Shown here piece by piece: positions 27,365 to 36,159 of a stretch of DNA of 57,101 bases (positions within the stretch are counted from its first letter, which is position 1; each line of letters opens with the position of its first letter). Made by a program: the position numbers and the translations under genes. This DNA is from an uncultured Dorea sp. GTDB taxonomy: Bacteria; Bacillota; Clostridia; Lachnospirales; Lachnospiraceae. The notes beneath the pieces were generated by a model, which saw only the letters and a list, made by a program, of their open reading frames with translations, did no database searches and was not told the DNA's origin. Location of the stretch: positions 1 through 57,101 of the forward strand of contig CAJUFA010000021.1 in NCBI GenBank assembly GCA_910585725.1, given 5' to 3'.

Positions 27365-28174
27365 ATGAACTATCAGTTGCTTGTGCTGGATCTGGACGGC
27401 ACTCTTACAAACTCAAAGAAAGAGGTATCCCAAGCCACACTTGAGGCATTAATCGATATTCAGAGCCATGGAAAAAAAGTTGTTCTGGCAAGCGGACGGC
27501 CCACCAAAGGCGTCGCTCCTCTTGCCGAACTGCTTCGTCTCCATGAATTCGGAAGTTATATCCTTTCCTTTAACGGCGGACGGATCACAGACTGCAGGAA
27601 CAGTCAGATCATCTATGAAAAAATGCTGCCGGATGATATCGCAAAACCTCTCTATGACATCGCCCGAAAGTATTCTGACATAGATATCATCACTTATACA
27701 CCGGATCATCTTATCTCCGGTCTTCATACCAACCAGTACAGTGAATTGGAAGCCTCCATCAACCATATGCCGATCATACACGCCGATGATTTCCCGTCTC
27801 AGGTTCCGGAATCTATGAATAAGATCCTGATAACCGGCAATCCCGAGACAATTTGCCGTGCCAAAGATGAGATCATCGGATACTTTCATTCGTATCTCTC
27901 CGTTTACCGCTCGGATCCGTTCTTCCTTGAGATCATGCCGAGGGGGATCGATAAGGCCCATTCTCTGCTGCGACTCTTAAGCGGAATCGGTCTTACCACA
28001 GACGAGATGATCTGCTGCGGGGACGGATATAACGACCTGACTATGATTGAAACCGCCGGACTCGGCGTCGCCATGGCAAACGCCCAGCCCGCAGTACTTA
28101 AGACGGCTGATTATATCACAAAATCAAACGATGAAGACGGCGTACTGCACGTGATCAATAAATTTTTGCGGTGA
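27365..28174 (+). CDS. Cof-type HAD-IIB phosphatase
   Basis: The HAD motif I is LDLDGTLTNSKKE, motif II is ASGRP, the conserved Lys lies in GIDKAHSL, and motif IV is CGDGYNDLTMIE. The inserted C2B cap and 269-aa length fit sugar-phosphate or FMN-type phosphatases of the Cof group. Substrate unknown. It is the last gene of the pncB-ddl-murF run. Confidence 0.9.
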   Translation: MNYQLLVLDLDGTLTNSKKEVSQATLEALIDIQSHGKKVVLASGRPTKGVAPLAELLRLHEFGSYILSFNGGRITDCRNSQIIYEKMLPDDIAKPLYDIARKYSDIDIITYTPDHLISGLHTNQYSELEASINHMPIIHADDFPSQVPESMNKILITGNPETICRAKDEIIGYFHSYLSVYRSDPFFLEIMPRGIDKAHSLLRLLSGIGLTTDEMICCGDGYNDLTMIETAGLGVAMANAQPAVLKTADYITKSNDEDGVLHVINKFLR

Positions 28175-28180
28175 ACTAAC

Positions 28181-28215
28181 ACAAAAAAGAGGACATGTCA
28201 GTCCTCTTTTTTTGT
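28181..28215. terminator. Bidirectional terminator
   Basis: ACAAAAAAGAGGAC pairs with GTCCTCTTTTTTTGT around a 6-nt loop. It serves the Cof gene on plus and the ABC operon on minus. Confidence 0.9.
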
Positions 28216-28222
28216 GTACCAT

Positions 28223-29083
28223 TTATTTTACGGCTCCGGCTACAACTCCGCCGATAATCTGTTTCTGAAGCGCCACGTACAGAATCAGAATCGGAGCTAC
28301 GCACAGAAGCAAGCCTGCCATGATGGTTCCATAGTCTGCAGAATATGTTCCGTAGAAACTATAGGTCGAAAGCGGCAGTGTTAATAGCTTCTTATCCGAA
28401 AGCACGAGCGACGGAAGAAGAAAATCATTCCAGAATGCCATTGAATTCAATATTACCATCGTTGAAATAATCGGCTTCAACAGCGGAAGCACAATCTTGA
28501 AAAATGTCTGAGAGTGTGTACATCCGTCTATGTACGCCGCTTCTTCCAGAGCCATCGGAACATTTCCCTTAATAAACCCATGGAACATGAATACCGACAT
28601 CGCCATAGAGAAGCCTGTATGCATGAAGACCAGTGTAGTCCTGTGATTCAGAATATCTAATGTACCGCCATAGATACTGACCAGCGGAATCATAATCGCC
28701 TGGAACGGAATGATCATAGACGCTACCATCAAGGCAAACGTAAGCTTGGAAATACCATTATTATGACGCACTATATAGTACGCAAGCATTGCCGCCAACA
28801 AGGTCACCAATACTGTAGCCGAAACTGTAACGATTAAAGAATTCTTAAATGCATTCAGGAAATCCATCTGTGTATAAGCTTTTACAAAATTATCAAAGGA
28901 CAGGCCCTTGATGGTGTATAGCCACGAAAACGGGCTTTTAATAATATCCCTCTTCTGTTTCAGAGAATTGATTACTACCATGATAAAGGGGAACATATAT
29001 ACCAAAAAGATGATTATCAATCCTGCTACTGCCAGAAAGTTGGCCGCTTTTCTCTTATTTCCGCCGATTGTCGTCTGTTTCAT
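28223..29083 (-). CDS. Sugar ABC transporter permease, MalG/CUT1 type
   Basis: Six hydrophobic segments and the EAA loop (EEAAYIDGCTHSQTFFKIVLP) mark a binding-protein-dependent sugar permease. The C-terminal position in the operon and size (286 aa) match the MalG partner. Its ATG overlaps the last base of the upstream permease stop. No ATPase gene is present, so a shared MsmX-like ATPase elsewhere is inferred. Confidence 0.93.
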   Translation of the reverse strand: MKQTTIGGNKRKAANFLAVAGLIIIFLVYMFPFIMVVINSLKQKRDIIKSPFSWLYTIKGLSFDNFVKAYTQMDFLNAFKNSLIVTVSATVLVTLLAAMLAYYIVRHNNGISKLTFALMVASMIIPFQAIMIPLVSIYGGTLDILNHRTTLVFMHTGFSMAMSVFMFHGFIKGNVPMALEEAAYIDGCTHSQTFFKIVLPLLKPIISTMVILNSMAFWNDFLLPSLVLSDKKLLTLPLSTYSFYGTYSADYGTIMAGLLLCVAPILILYVALQKQIIGGVVAGAVK

Positions 29084-29955
29084 TATGCCTCAACCTCCTG
29101 TCTCTTCGTCAGATATACCTGCAGGCAGCTGATACCTGCAACGATAATAAATAGGATAAGCGCTTCCGCCTGACCCACGCCGAACTGTCGGGATGTAAAT
29201 GCTTTCTCATATACATGCATAGCAGCCATCTCTGTAGTTCCATACGGAGCACCTGCAGTCAACGACAGGTTTACATCGTATACCATAAAAGCCCGTGACA
29301 GCGTCAGGAACAGACAAATCGTTACCGACGACATCATCAGCGGCATGATGATGCTCTTAAGCTTAACCCATCCGGATGCTCCGTCAATACTGGCCGCCTC
29401 CATAACATCTTCGCTTAGCCCCATGAAACCTGCCACATAGATCAGAATCATATATCCCGACAACTGCCATACGGACACCAGTACCAACGCCGCAAATGCT
29501 TTCGCCGGATCTGACAGCCACGACGCTTCGAACAGGTTCCATCCTGTAGATTCTCCGATATTCACGAATACTCTTGAAAATACGAACTGCCAGATATATC
29601 CGAGTACGATACCTCCGATCAGATTAGGTGTAAAGAAACCTGCGCGGAAGAAATTCTGTCCTTTGATTCCCCGTGTCAACAGGTACGCTATCACAAATGC
29701 AAGTACATTTACCAGCACAACCACCAGAATTACATATTTGAACGTCAGCAGCAACGATGTCCAGAACTGCCCGTCTTTAACCACGCCGGCAAAATTCCTA
29801 AGACCGATAAAGTTCTTCTCCTTCGACACTCCGTTCCAATCCGTCAGCGTCAGATAGATACCATAGATGAATGGAACTATAACTACCGCAAAGAAACAGA
29901 ACATCCCCGGAAATGCAAACATACAGAAATCTTTTCCGTTATTTTTTGATCTCAT
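29083..29955 (-). CDS. Sugar ABC transporter permease, MalF/CUT1 type
   Basis: It has six membrane helices and the EAA loop EAASIDGASGWVKLKSIIMP, typical of the MalF-like subunit that pairs with the next gene. It lies 26 bp after the binding-protein gene. All three genes appear to be one transcript from the LacI-controlled promoter. Confidence 0.93.
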   Translation of the reverse strand: MRSKNNGKDFCMFAFPGMFCFFAVVIVPFIYGIYLTLTDWNGVSKEKNFIGLRNFAGVVKDGQFWTSLLLTFKYVILVVVLVNVLAFVIAYLLTRGIKGQNFFRAGFFTPNLIGGIVLGYIWQFVFSRVFVNIGESTGWNLFEASWLSDPAKAFAALVLVSVWQLSGYMILIYVAGFMGLSEDVMEAASIDGASGWVKLKSIIMPLMMSSVTICLFLTLSRAFMVYDVNLSLTAGAPYGTTEMAAMHVYEKAFTSRQFGVGQAEALILFIIVAGISCLQVYLTKRQEVEA

Positions 29956-29981
29956 GTCTTATCCCTCTTTTCTAAATTTAC

Positions 29982-31355
29982 TTACTCCTGCTCATCCCAA
30001 TATTCCTGAATAGATTCTGTCAGTTCTTCCCGATCACTTCTCTCTGCAAGATACTTCTGCATTGCTGATCCAAGAACGGCCCAATGGTCATTCGGTACGA
30101 TCGCAGACGCGTTAAACGCCTTATCCGCATGCACTTTCTCATAAATATCACGGCTAAGGGGATCGTTCGGTTCATATGGATTATTCTGAAACGGCGGGAT
30201 GATACTGCAGGTCTTCACCAGCATCTGCTGCCCGATCTCGCTGAATACGATCCAGTTCAAGAATTCCTTTGCCGCCGCCTTCTGATCCTCCGTCGCCAAC
30301 TGTCCGTCTAGCATGATCTGCTTGGACGGTGAACCCTGAATCTTCTGATTTGCGAAATCATCCGAATCATTATTCATGAAATACGGCAGAAATCCATACT
30401 CATCCTCTGTTTCCGCCCCTGCTTCCTCCAGATTCGGCCATGCCCAGTTACCATTGAACCAGATTGCAGTCTTTCCGTCTACGAGATCAATCGCCATTTC
30501 ATCATAGTCCGCTCCCAGAGGATCAGCCTTTGCCACATTATACTTCTTTAACACGTCGAACATATCCAGGAAATCCGACAATCTGTCATAGGAGCTCAGA
30601 TCCAGCTTTCCGGCCTTAATAGATTCTATAATCTCCTGGGCTCCTTCTGACGTTCCGTCCGACGTCTCATAGATATACTGCAGATGATGCGCCCCCAGGG
30701 ACCAGTCTTCTTTCGCCATAGACACCGGTTTTGCAATCCCGCCTTCCACAAGCCGATCCAGAAGCTCTACGAATTCCTCCTGTGTTGTGATAGCGTCCGG
30801 CTTGAATTCTTCACCCAGCGCCTCTTCGATCACGGCTTTATTATAAATCAGCCCGCGGCCCTCGATACACAATGGGAAACTGTATACCTTACCGTTGACC
30901 TCTGTGAGATAACCTTCCGCCTCCTGGATCCACTCTTCGCCAGAGAGATCTTCGCCCTTCTCCTCTGCCAGCGCGATAACATCCGTTGTGTCGAGAATTG
31001 ACAGCGTCGGGGCATTTCCCGAATTGTACATGCTAACGACCTTTGTGTACGGCGAATCGTCCGTAACAGGCATAATCTCCACGTGTACTCCTGATTTCTC
31101 CTCGAACTGTGCCGCCATCTTTTCCAGCGCGACCTGAATCTCTGCTTTAGAATTCAAAAGCGTGATCTTCGTCCCGTCCAGACCGGAATCATACTCAAAA
31201 GTATCCGTCGAAGTATCAATCGGAATCTCTTCCTCTACTTCATTCGGGTCGTCCGGATCACTGGCAAATCCAAATCTGCATCCGCCGAGCATTGTTATCG
31301 TCAGCATCATAACCAGTCCCAATGCGACGACTCTTGTCATAAGATTTTTCTTCAT
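29982..31355 (-). CDS. Sugar ABC transporter solute-binding lipoprotein
   Basis: A signal ending LGGC gives a lipid-anchored protein. An acidic linker (DPDDPNEVEEEIPIDTS) leads into a family-1 solute-binding fold (EKSGVHVEIMPV; WFNGNWAWPN; EFLNWIVFSEIGQQML). The ligand is unknown but most likely a sugar or oligosaccharide. ATG 31355 is preferred because GGAGGA stands 6 bp before it; ATG 31361 touches the ribosome site. Confidence 0.9.
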   Translation of the reverse strand: MKKNLMTRVVALGLVMMLTITMLGGCRFGFASDPDDPNEVEEEIPIDTSTDTFEYDSGLDGTKITLLNSKAEIQVALEKMAAQFEEKSGVHVEIMPVTDDSPYTKVVSMYNSGNAPTLSILDTTDVIALAEEKGEDLSGEEWIQEAEGYLTEVNGKVYSFPLCIEGRGLIYNKAVIEEALGEEFKPDAITTQEEFVELLDRLVEGGIAKPVSMAKEDWSLGAHHLQYIYETSDGTSEGAQEIIESIKAGKLDLSSYDRLSDFLDMFDVLKKYNVAKADPLGADYDEMAIDLVDGKTAIWFNGNWAWPNLEEAGAETEDEYGFLPYFMNNDSDDFANQKIQGSPSKQIMLDGQLATEDQKAAAKEFLNWIVFSEIGQQMLVKTCSIIPPFQNNPYEPNDPLSRDIYEKVHADKAFNASAIVPNDHWAVLGSAMQKYLAERSDREELTESIQEYWDEQE

Positions 31356-31402
31356 GACCATTCCTCCTGTTTTCCTGCATTCTCTGCATTTTATTGTTTA
31401 TA

Positions 31403-31432
31403 ACCGGTTAAGTAACTGGTAAAGTAACCGGT
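31403..31432. promoter_or_regulatory. Two overlapping LacI-type operators
   Basis: ACCGGTTAAGTAACTGGT (31403-31420) and ACTGGTAAAGTAACCGGT (31415-31432) are near-perfect 18-bp palindromes sharing the 6 bp ACTGGT. They lie just downstream of the transporter promoter, where a bound LacI protein would block transcription. Confidence 0.8.
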
Positions 31433-31446
31433 TGCTCTATGCTTTT

Positions 31447-31475
31447 ATAATAGCACTTGTACAGATATACGTCAA
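31447..31475 (-). promoter_or_regulatory. Promoter of the sugar ABC operon
   Basis: On the minus strand, TTGACG (31475-31470) and TATTAT (31452-31447) are exactly 17 bp apart. The start point falls next to the double operator. Confidence 0.75.
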
Positions 31476-31541
31476 TCACCAAAAGAATCTTTGTAACTTA
31501 TATACGATTTTGAGCCTTATAATTTGTATACTCTTTACAAA

Positions 31542-31559
31542 ATCGGTTACTTAACCAGT
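31542..31559. promoter_or_regulatory. Third LacI-type operator
   Basis: ATCGGTTACTTAACCAGT is the same palindrome as the two transporter-side sites (half-site ACCRGTTA). It lies immediately before the regulator's own promoter, suggesting autoregulation or a DNA loop. Confidence 0.75.
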
Positions 31560-31565
31560 TATTTA

Positions 31566-31594
31566 TTGTTCTTTTCTCCTCTATTTGTTATACT
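31566..31594 (+). promoter_or_regulatory. Promoter of the LacI-family gene
   Basis: TTGTTC (31566-31571) and TATACT (31589-31594) are 17 bp apart, 60 bp before the ATG. Confidence 0.6.
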
Positions 31595-31653
31595 GAACAC
31601 AGAAAACTCCTGACACACAGGAAAATATATCTCGAACAAGGAATTGATCTGTT

Positions 31654-32685
31654 ATGGCACAAAAAAAGAATGTAACTTTTAACGATATTGCAGAATATAC
31701 ACATTTTTCTAAGACAACGATCTCAAGATACTTTAACAATCCTGATTCCCTCACTCTGGAGAATCAGGCTATCATCTCAGACGCGTTAGTAAAACTGAAT
31801 TACAAGGAGAATAAAGTCGCCCGAATCCTGGCAAACGGAAAAACAGAATTTATCGGCATTATCATTCCGAGCCTTTATCTGCATTATTTCTCCGAGATAT
31901 TGGATCGCATACTGTCCACCTATGAAACCTTTGGATATAAATTTCTCGTATTTGTCGGAAATGAAAAAAAGGAGATTGAAAAGCAATATATTAAAGAACT
32001 CCTCGCTTATAAAATTGAAGGATTAATCGTATTAAGCCACACCATTTCCTCCAAATCACTGGCCGCTCTTAACATACCTATCGTATCTATCGAGCGGGAG
32101 GATCAATATATCTGCAGCGTCAATACAGATAATTATATGGGCGGAGTCCAGGCCGCCGGACTGCTTGCAAGCCACGACTGCGACGTACTGATTCACATTA
32201 ATTCACCTACGGGGAAAGACCTCCCCACTTACGGCCGTATCCAGGGTTTTCTTGATATATGTGAAGAGCAGCATCTGAAGCATCAGATCATAATCAGAGA
32301 CCTGAAAGCCGATTATGAATCTACACAGACACAGCTTGAAAAGATCATAGACGATCTGGACAGAGATTATGCCGGACAGAAAAAAGGGATATTTATCTCA
32401 AACGACACTCATGCCAATATATTCCTGAACCTGCTCTTTCGGAAACATAAGGCATTTCCGGAAGATTATCTGATCGTGGGCTTTGACAACTCACCGATTT
32501 CCCGGGAAGCAATCATTCCCTTCAGTACGGTCGGACAACAAATAGACAAAATTGCTTATGAAGCCGTAAATCTCCTGGTAGAGTTGATGAACGAACGCAA
32601 AAAAAGACGGCCTGTCCCTTTAGACGAGCCGATTCATAAGATCATCCCTCCGGTATTGATGCGGAGGGAAACAACCGAGAGATAG
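31654..32685 (+). CDS. LacI/GalR-family transcriptional regulator
   Basis: The HTH is VTFNDIAEYTHFSKTTISRYFN; the residues at the start of the recognition helix differ from the usual SxxTVSR. The hinge helix region is NKVARILANGKT. A periplasmic-binding-like effector domain follows (IGIIIPSLYLHYFSEIL; VGFDNSPISREA). It is divergent from a sugar ABC operon and has three matching operators between them, so it very probably represses that transporter until its sugar binds. Confidence 0.92.
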   Translation: MAQKKNVTFNDIAEYTHFSKTTISRYFNNPDSLTLENQAIISDALVKLNYKENKVARILANGKTEFIGIIIPSLYLHYFSEILDRILSTYETFGYKFLVFVGNEKKEIEKQYIKELLAYKIEGLIVLSHTISSKSLAALNIPIVSIEREDQYICSVNTDNYMGGVQAAGLLASHDCDVLIHINSPTGKDLPTYGRIQGFLDICEEQHLKHQIIIRDLKADYESTQTQLEKIIDDLDRDYAGQKKGIFISNDTHANIFLNLLFRKHKAFPEDYLIVGFDNSPISREAIIPFSTVGQQIDKIAYEAVNLLVELMNERKKRRPVPLDEPIHKIIPPVLMRRETTER

Positions 32686-32722
32686 GAGAGAGGGCGTAAA
32701 ATACCTTCTCTTCTGTCTCTCG
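32676..32722. terminator. Candidate terminator between convergent genes
   Basis: CGAGAGA pairs with TCTCTCG, with further imperfect pairing inside, around the LacI-gene stop codon. The following CTTTCT is short, so this is tentative. Confidence 0.4.
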
Positions 32723-32726
32723 CTTT

Positions 32727-33287
32727 CTAATGCAGACCTAATATCCGGAATCCTTCCGCCTCTTTTCCCATCTGACAGAGCAGGCGCTTCACATTTTCAT
32801 CATTTACATTTCCGTCCAGCAGCATCGTAATCTGCTGCTTTCCCTCCCGAATCTCCAACTGCATCCCGAGAACCCCCGTCTTATTAAGCTTTGCCATATT
32901 AAGGAACAGGTTCAGATCACTCTCCTCATAACCACAGCAGAGTGAAATCTCGACCCTGTCATGTTCTGCAGTCGATGAAAGACCGGATATCGCAAGCGCC
33001 TCTTCCACAACTTGCTCCTGAAGTTCTTCTAACAGTCCGTATTCATATTTTCTGCAGATACTCATAAGATGCCTTAAGAAAGCCGCATACTCATCCCGAA
33101 CCTCGTCTCTGACATCAGAAGAACGCAGACTGATAACGGCCTGTTCCCGTTCCGGTACATACACGTCTCCTCCTGAGGCCGCTTTTACCTTAGCGACATG
33201 CCTTGCACATTCCATCCGCTCCAGAAACAATGGTTTTATAGCATTATCAATCCTGTCGATCTCTTCCCGGATCTCGTTCAAATTCAT
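32727..33287 (-). CDS. Chorismate mutase-domain protein with C-terminal extension
   Basis: Residues 1-90 are an AroQ-type helical chorismate mutase: REEIDRIDNAIKPLFLERMECARHVAKVK, then a central VYVPEREQAVI. It would convert chorismate to prephenate. The remaining about 95 residues do not match prephenate dehydratase; they look like a small alpha/beta fold (VEISLCCGYE; KQQITMLLDGNV). The gene lies 19 bp after sdaAA, so it probably belongs to the serine dehydratase transcript, which is an odd partnership. Confidence 0.85.
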   Translation of the reverse strand: MNLNEIREEIDRIDNAIKPLFLERMECARHVAKVKAASGGDVYVPEREQAVISLRSSDVRDEVRDEYAAFLRHLMSICRKYEYGLLEELQEQVVEEALAISGLSSTAEHDRVEISLCCGYEESDLNLFLNMAKLNKTGVLGMQLEIREGKQQITMLLDGNVNDENVKRLLCQMGKEAEGFRILGLH

Positions 33288-33306
33288 CTTTCTTACACTC
33301 CTCTTT

Positions 33307-34182
33307 TCAGGATTCCATATTCATCCGAGCTACTACTTCTGCCGCCCTTGGACTCCCTGCCACGCCGCCGGCTCCTGTCTCCCGGAGACTTACATCCATC
33401 TTGTCCCCGACCTCTTTCATCGCGTCGATCACCTGATCTACCGGAATCTGGCTCTCAATTCCTGCCAGAGACATGTCCGCTGCCGCAATCGCATTGAACG
33501 CCCCTCCGACATTACGTTTTACACAGGGGACTTCTACCAGCCCGCCTACCGGATCGCACACCAGACCCATAAGATTCTTTAGCGCCATCGCGCAGGCATG
33601 ACCGATCTGAGCCGTACTTCCGCCTTTGACATGGCAGATCGCAGACGCCGCAATACCGGAACCCGAACCGATCTCTGCCTGGCATCCGCCGGACGCTCCT
33701 GCAAGATATGCCCGGTTCGCGATGATCTGTCCTATCCCTGCCGCTACATACAACGCCTCCACCATCTTTTCCTCCGGCACGTCATACTCCCGGTAATACG
33801 TCACAAGCACAGCAGGCACGACCCCGCAGGCGCCCGCCGTCGGCGCCGCGACGATCCTCTTCATACAGGCATTATTACACCCCATCTTAAGAGCGTTTCC
33901 CATGACCTTCGCCATAAAATCTCCGCACAGCGTATCCTTCCTCTCCCGGTAAGCATCTATAAGCCCGCCCTCTCTTCCTACCATCCGGCTGCCGGACATA
34001 AGCTCAGGATCATAAGAATCCAGGCTGTTAAGCATCGCATGCCACATGCGTTCCATCTCTTTCCATGAATCTTCTTCTGTGACTCCCCGCTCGTCCCCAT
34101 CCTCCATCTGAACCGCTTTCCAGAACTCTATTCCTTCCTTTTCACATCTTTCCTGTGCCTCTTCCATTGAACGATAAGACAT
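33307..34182 (-). CDS. sdaAA: L-serine dehydratase, iron-sulfur-dependent, alpha subunit
   Basis: It deaminates L-serine to pyruvate and ammonia using a 4Fe-4S cluster. Cluster cysteines are likely those in CNNACMKRIVAAPTAGACG and in LVCDPVGGLVEVPCVKRN. The conserved glycine-rich GSGSGIAASAI segment is also present. At 291 aa it is the alpha part of the split Firmicute enzyme. It is preceded by the beta subunit gene after 54 bp. Confidence 0.95.
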   Translation of the reverse strand: MSYRSMEEAQERCEKEGIEFWKAVQMEDGDERGVTEEDSWKEMERMWHAMLNSLDSYDPELMSGSRMVGREGGLIDAYRERKDTLCGDFMAKVMGNALKMGCNNACMKRIVAAPTAGACGVVPAVLVTYYREYDVPEEKMVEALYVAAGIGQIIANRAYLAGASGGCQAEIGSGSGIAASAICHVKGGSTAQIGHACAMALKNLMGLVCDPVGGLVEVPCVKRNVGGAFNAIAAADMSLAGIESQIPVDQVIDAMKEVGDKMDVSLRETGAGGVAGSPRAAEVVARMNMES

Positions 34183-34236
34183 ATATTCTCTATCCTCGCT
34201 TTCTTACGTATTTATCAGCTTATTCTTTACCCAACA

Positions 34237-34899
34237 TCAATTCGCATGCAGGAATTTTACCCGGATGATTCCTTCCTTGCTTTGGAGTTCATCCATAGTC
34301 TCTTTTGGCACTACCTGGTCTGTCTCGACGACCATGATCGCTGACCCTCCCCGTTTCTCCCTGAATACCTGCATCGTAGCAATATTGATCCTGGCCTTGC
34401 TTAAAGCGCCTGTTACATCCGTGATCCGTCCCGGCTCGTCTACATTCCGAATAATCAAAGTGTTGCTCTCTCCGCTGAAATCCACGTCGATCCCGTCCAC
34501 TTTACATACCCGAATCCTTCCGCCTCCGATAGAATATGCCTGGATCGTCATCGTATTCACGCCTTCCGCCTCCATGATGATCTGCGCCGTATTCGGATGC
34601 GCCTCCCGGATATCTTTCGGACTGATCGTGAACTCCATTCCCTCATCCTGCGCAATCTGAAAACTGTCAGGTATCCTCATGTCATCCGGCCTCATTCCCA
34701 AAAGTCCCGCGATCAGCGCCTTATCCGTACCGTGTCCTTTCCCCGTAGCCGCAAACGAGCCGTGCAGATATACCGCGGCTTTCTCAGGCTGTCTTCCGAA
34801 GAGCTGCCTTGCAATCATTCCGATCCGCGCCGCTCCTGCTGTATGGGAACTGGAGGGCCCTACCATCACAGGTCCTAAGATGTCAAAAATACTTGCCAT
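34237..34899 (-). CDS. sdaAB: L-serine dehydratase, iron-sulfur-dependent, beta subunit
   Basis: IFDILGPVMVGPSSSHTAGA is the family's signature start. A C-terminal ACT domain follows (NTLIIRNVDEPGRITDVTG), used for serine sensing. ATG 34899 is 9 bp after AGGCGG; an ATG at 34908 touches the ribosome site. A strong promoter is visible upstream, and the transcript should read through sdaAA and the mutase gene. Confidence 0.95.
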   Translation of the reverse strand: MASIFDILGPVMVGPSSSHTAGAARIGMIARQLFGRQPEKAAVYLHGSFAATGKGHGTDKALIAGLLGMRPDDMRIPDSFQIAQDEGMEFTISPKDIREAHPNTAQIIMEAEGVNTMTIQAYSIGGGRIRVCKVDGIDVDFSGESNTLIIRNVDEPGRITDVTGALSKARINIATMQVFREKRGGSAIMVVETDQVVPKETMDELQSKEGIIRVKFLHAN

Positions 34900-34939
34900 T
34901 CTTATCATCCGCCTTTCTTCTAAAAAAATACATATTTTT

Positions 34940-34968
34940 ATTATACTTTGAATTCAGATTGTTGACAA
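34940..34968 (-). promoter_or_regulatory. sdaAB promoter
   Basis: On the minus strand, TTGTCA (34968-34963) and TATAAT (34945-34940) are 17 bp apart. Its -35 box shares DNA with the divergent plus-strand promoter. Confidence 0.8.
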
Positions 34969-34990
34969 TCCGCGAAATAAATTTTTTATA
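34962..34990 (+). promoter_or_regulatory. Divergent promoter towards the DUF4474 gene
   Basis: TTGACA (34962-34967) and TTTATA (34985-34990) are 17 bp apart. The start point would be near 34998, giving a leader of about 230 nt that contains the 44-bp repeats. Confidence 0.6.
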
Positions 34991-35031
34991 CCTGTGCGGA
35001 AGGAATGATGTTTAATGGGCGGGGGATTCCG

Positions 35032-35163
35032 AATTGCCTGTGTACCGGAAACCTGTTTCTAGCCGCACAGGTTATAATTGCCTGTGTACCGGAAAATGGT
35101 TTCTAACTGCATAGATTATAATTGCCTGTGTACTGGAAACAGTAGTTTGAATCAGCAATGGAT
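35032..35163 (+). repeat. Three 44-bp tandem repeats with a conserved hairpin
   Basis: Units start at 35032, 35076 and 35120, each opening AATTGCCTGTGTAC. The first 19-20 bases are almost constant and the second half varies. In unit 1, CCTGTG pairs with CACAGG and GAAAC with GTTTC. Unit 2 keeps the pairing through G-U wobbles. Unit 3 keeps the inner stem. A degenerate fourth copy may start near 34988. They lie in the leader of the DUF4474 gene; no other gene is seen in the 330-bp gap. Confidence 0.8.
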
Positions 35164-35229
35164 GCACATCTCTCCCGCTCTGACATACAATGCAGTAACT
35201 ACTATTATTATGAATGAAGGACACGAATT

Positions 35230-36159
35230 ATGTATATTATCTTCCCTTACATCCTGTTATTCCTTGGGATATGCGCCTTGCTGCTGTTCTGGCGCAGGAA
35301 ATCAATCATTCGAAAGATACGATGTATGCCCGTCCCGCAGAAGTTAAGCCGCCTTAATGAGCTGGTGCGGCCATTTGGTTTCGAATACCTTCTGTCCCAG
35401 GATATCTTCACCTCTCATATGGACGCCTGGCAGCGGGAATTTGGTTATTGCAAGGCTTATGACCAATGCGCCTCCAGATTCAACATGGTACTCGACTGTG
35501 AACCTGTTTATTTTGATTACGAAGGCCGCACCTGGATGATCGAGCTGTGGAAAGGACAGTACGGCATCAACATCGGCGCCGAGATCGGTATCTACAGGGC
35601 CGATTCCCTGATTCCCAAGATACACAGATCCTCCGTCTTGTTCCATACTGTTCCTGATGATGAGCTGCCCTTCTTTGAGATAACATTGTACAAAAACACG
35701 ACCCCTCTCTACCGTGTAGCACAACGGCACTGGTGGCTGACGGGGTTCCGTATGGGGCAGTACTGCGAACCGGAAGCTCTGCTTCTAAGGGTATGCATTA
35801 CATTCCCTTCTTCCGAAATGAATCATGCGTTTATTCAGAGTCTGACCGGCCACGGCAGTTCCATCCACGGCATACATTTCCGCGGGCAGCAGGTTTCCTT
35901 CGATTATGGCCTTCCCCGTCTGGCAGACGGGTCCATTCCTCCTTCACGTAATCTCCCAAAAAAGGAAAAACATGTCCGCGCCGCTTTTGCACAATGGGAG
36001 AACCGTATCTTCCTGAGGCTCTATCGCCATATCACGAAGCCCTTCACCTGCACGGCAGATCAATTACTGTACCTGTACGAATATCTGCCGGCGGCATTCC
36101 GGCATATGCTCCGCATTCGGCATAAGAAAACCTTAAGGAGGAAAAGACATGTCCGCTGA
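35230..36159 (+). CDS. DUF4474 membrane-anchored protein
   Basis: One N-terminal membrane helix (residues 2-20) is followed by the DUF4474 block: FGFEYLLSQDIFTSHMDAWQ, REFGYCKAYDQCA, DCEPVYFDYEGRTWMIELWK and GQYGINIGAEIGIY. The C-terminal third is basic. Function unknown. It overlaps the next gene (a phosphoesterase) by 11 bp, so the two are coupled. The start has GAAGGA 9 bp upstream. Confidence 0.82.
   Translation: MYIIFPYILLFLGICALLLFWRRKSIIRKIRCMPVPQKLSRLNELVRPFGFEYLLSQDIFTSHMDAWQREFGYCKAYDQCASRFNMVLDCEPVYFDYEGRTWMIELWKGQYGINIGAEIGIYRADSLIPKIHRSSVLFHTVPDDELPFFEITLYKNTTPLYRVAQRHWWLTGFRMGQYCEPEALLLRVCITFPSSEMNHAFIQSLTGHGSSIHGIHFRGQQVSFDYGLPRLADGSIPPSRNLPKKEKHVRAAFAQWENRIFLRLYRHITKPFTCTADQLLYLYEYLPAAFRHMLRIRHKKTLRRKRHVR

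Noticed and set aside
35032..35163. CRISPR array
   Set aside because: Units are contiguous with a constant period of 44, the variable halves are related to each other, and there are no cas genes.
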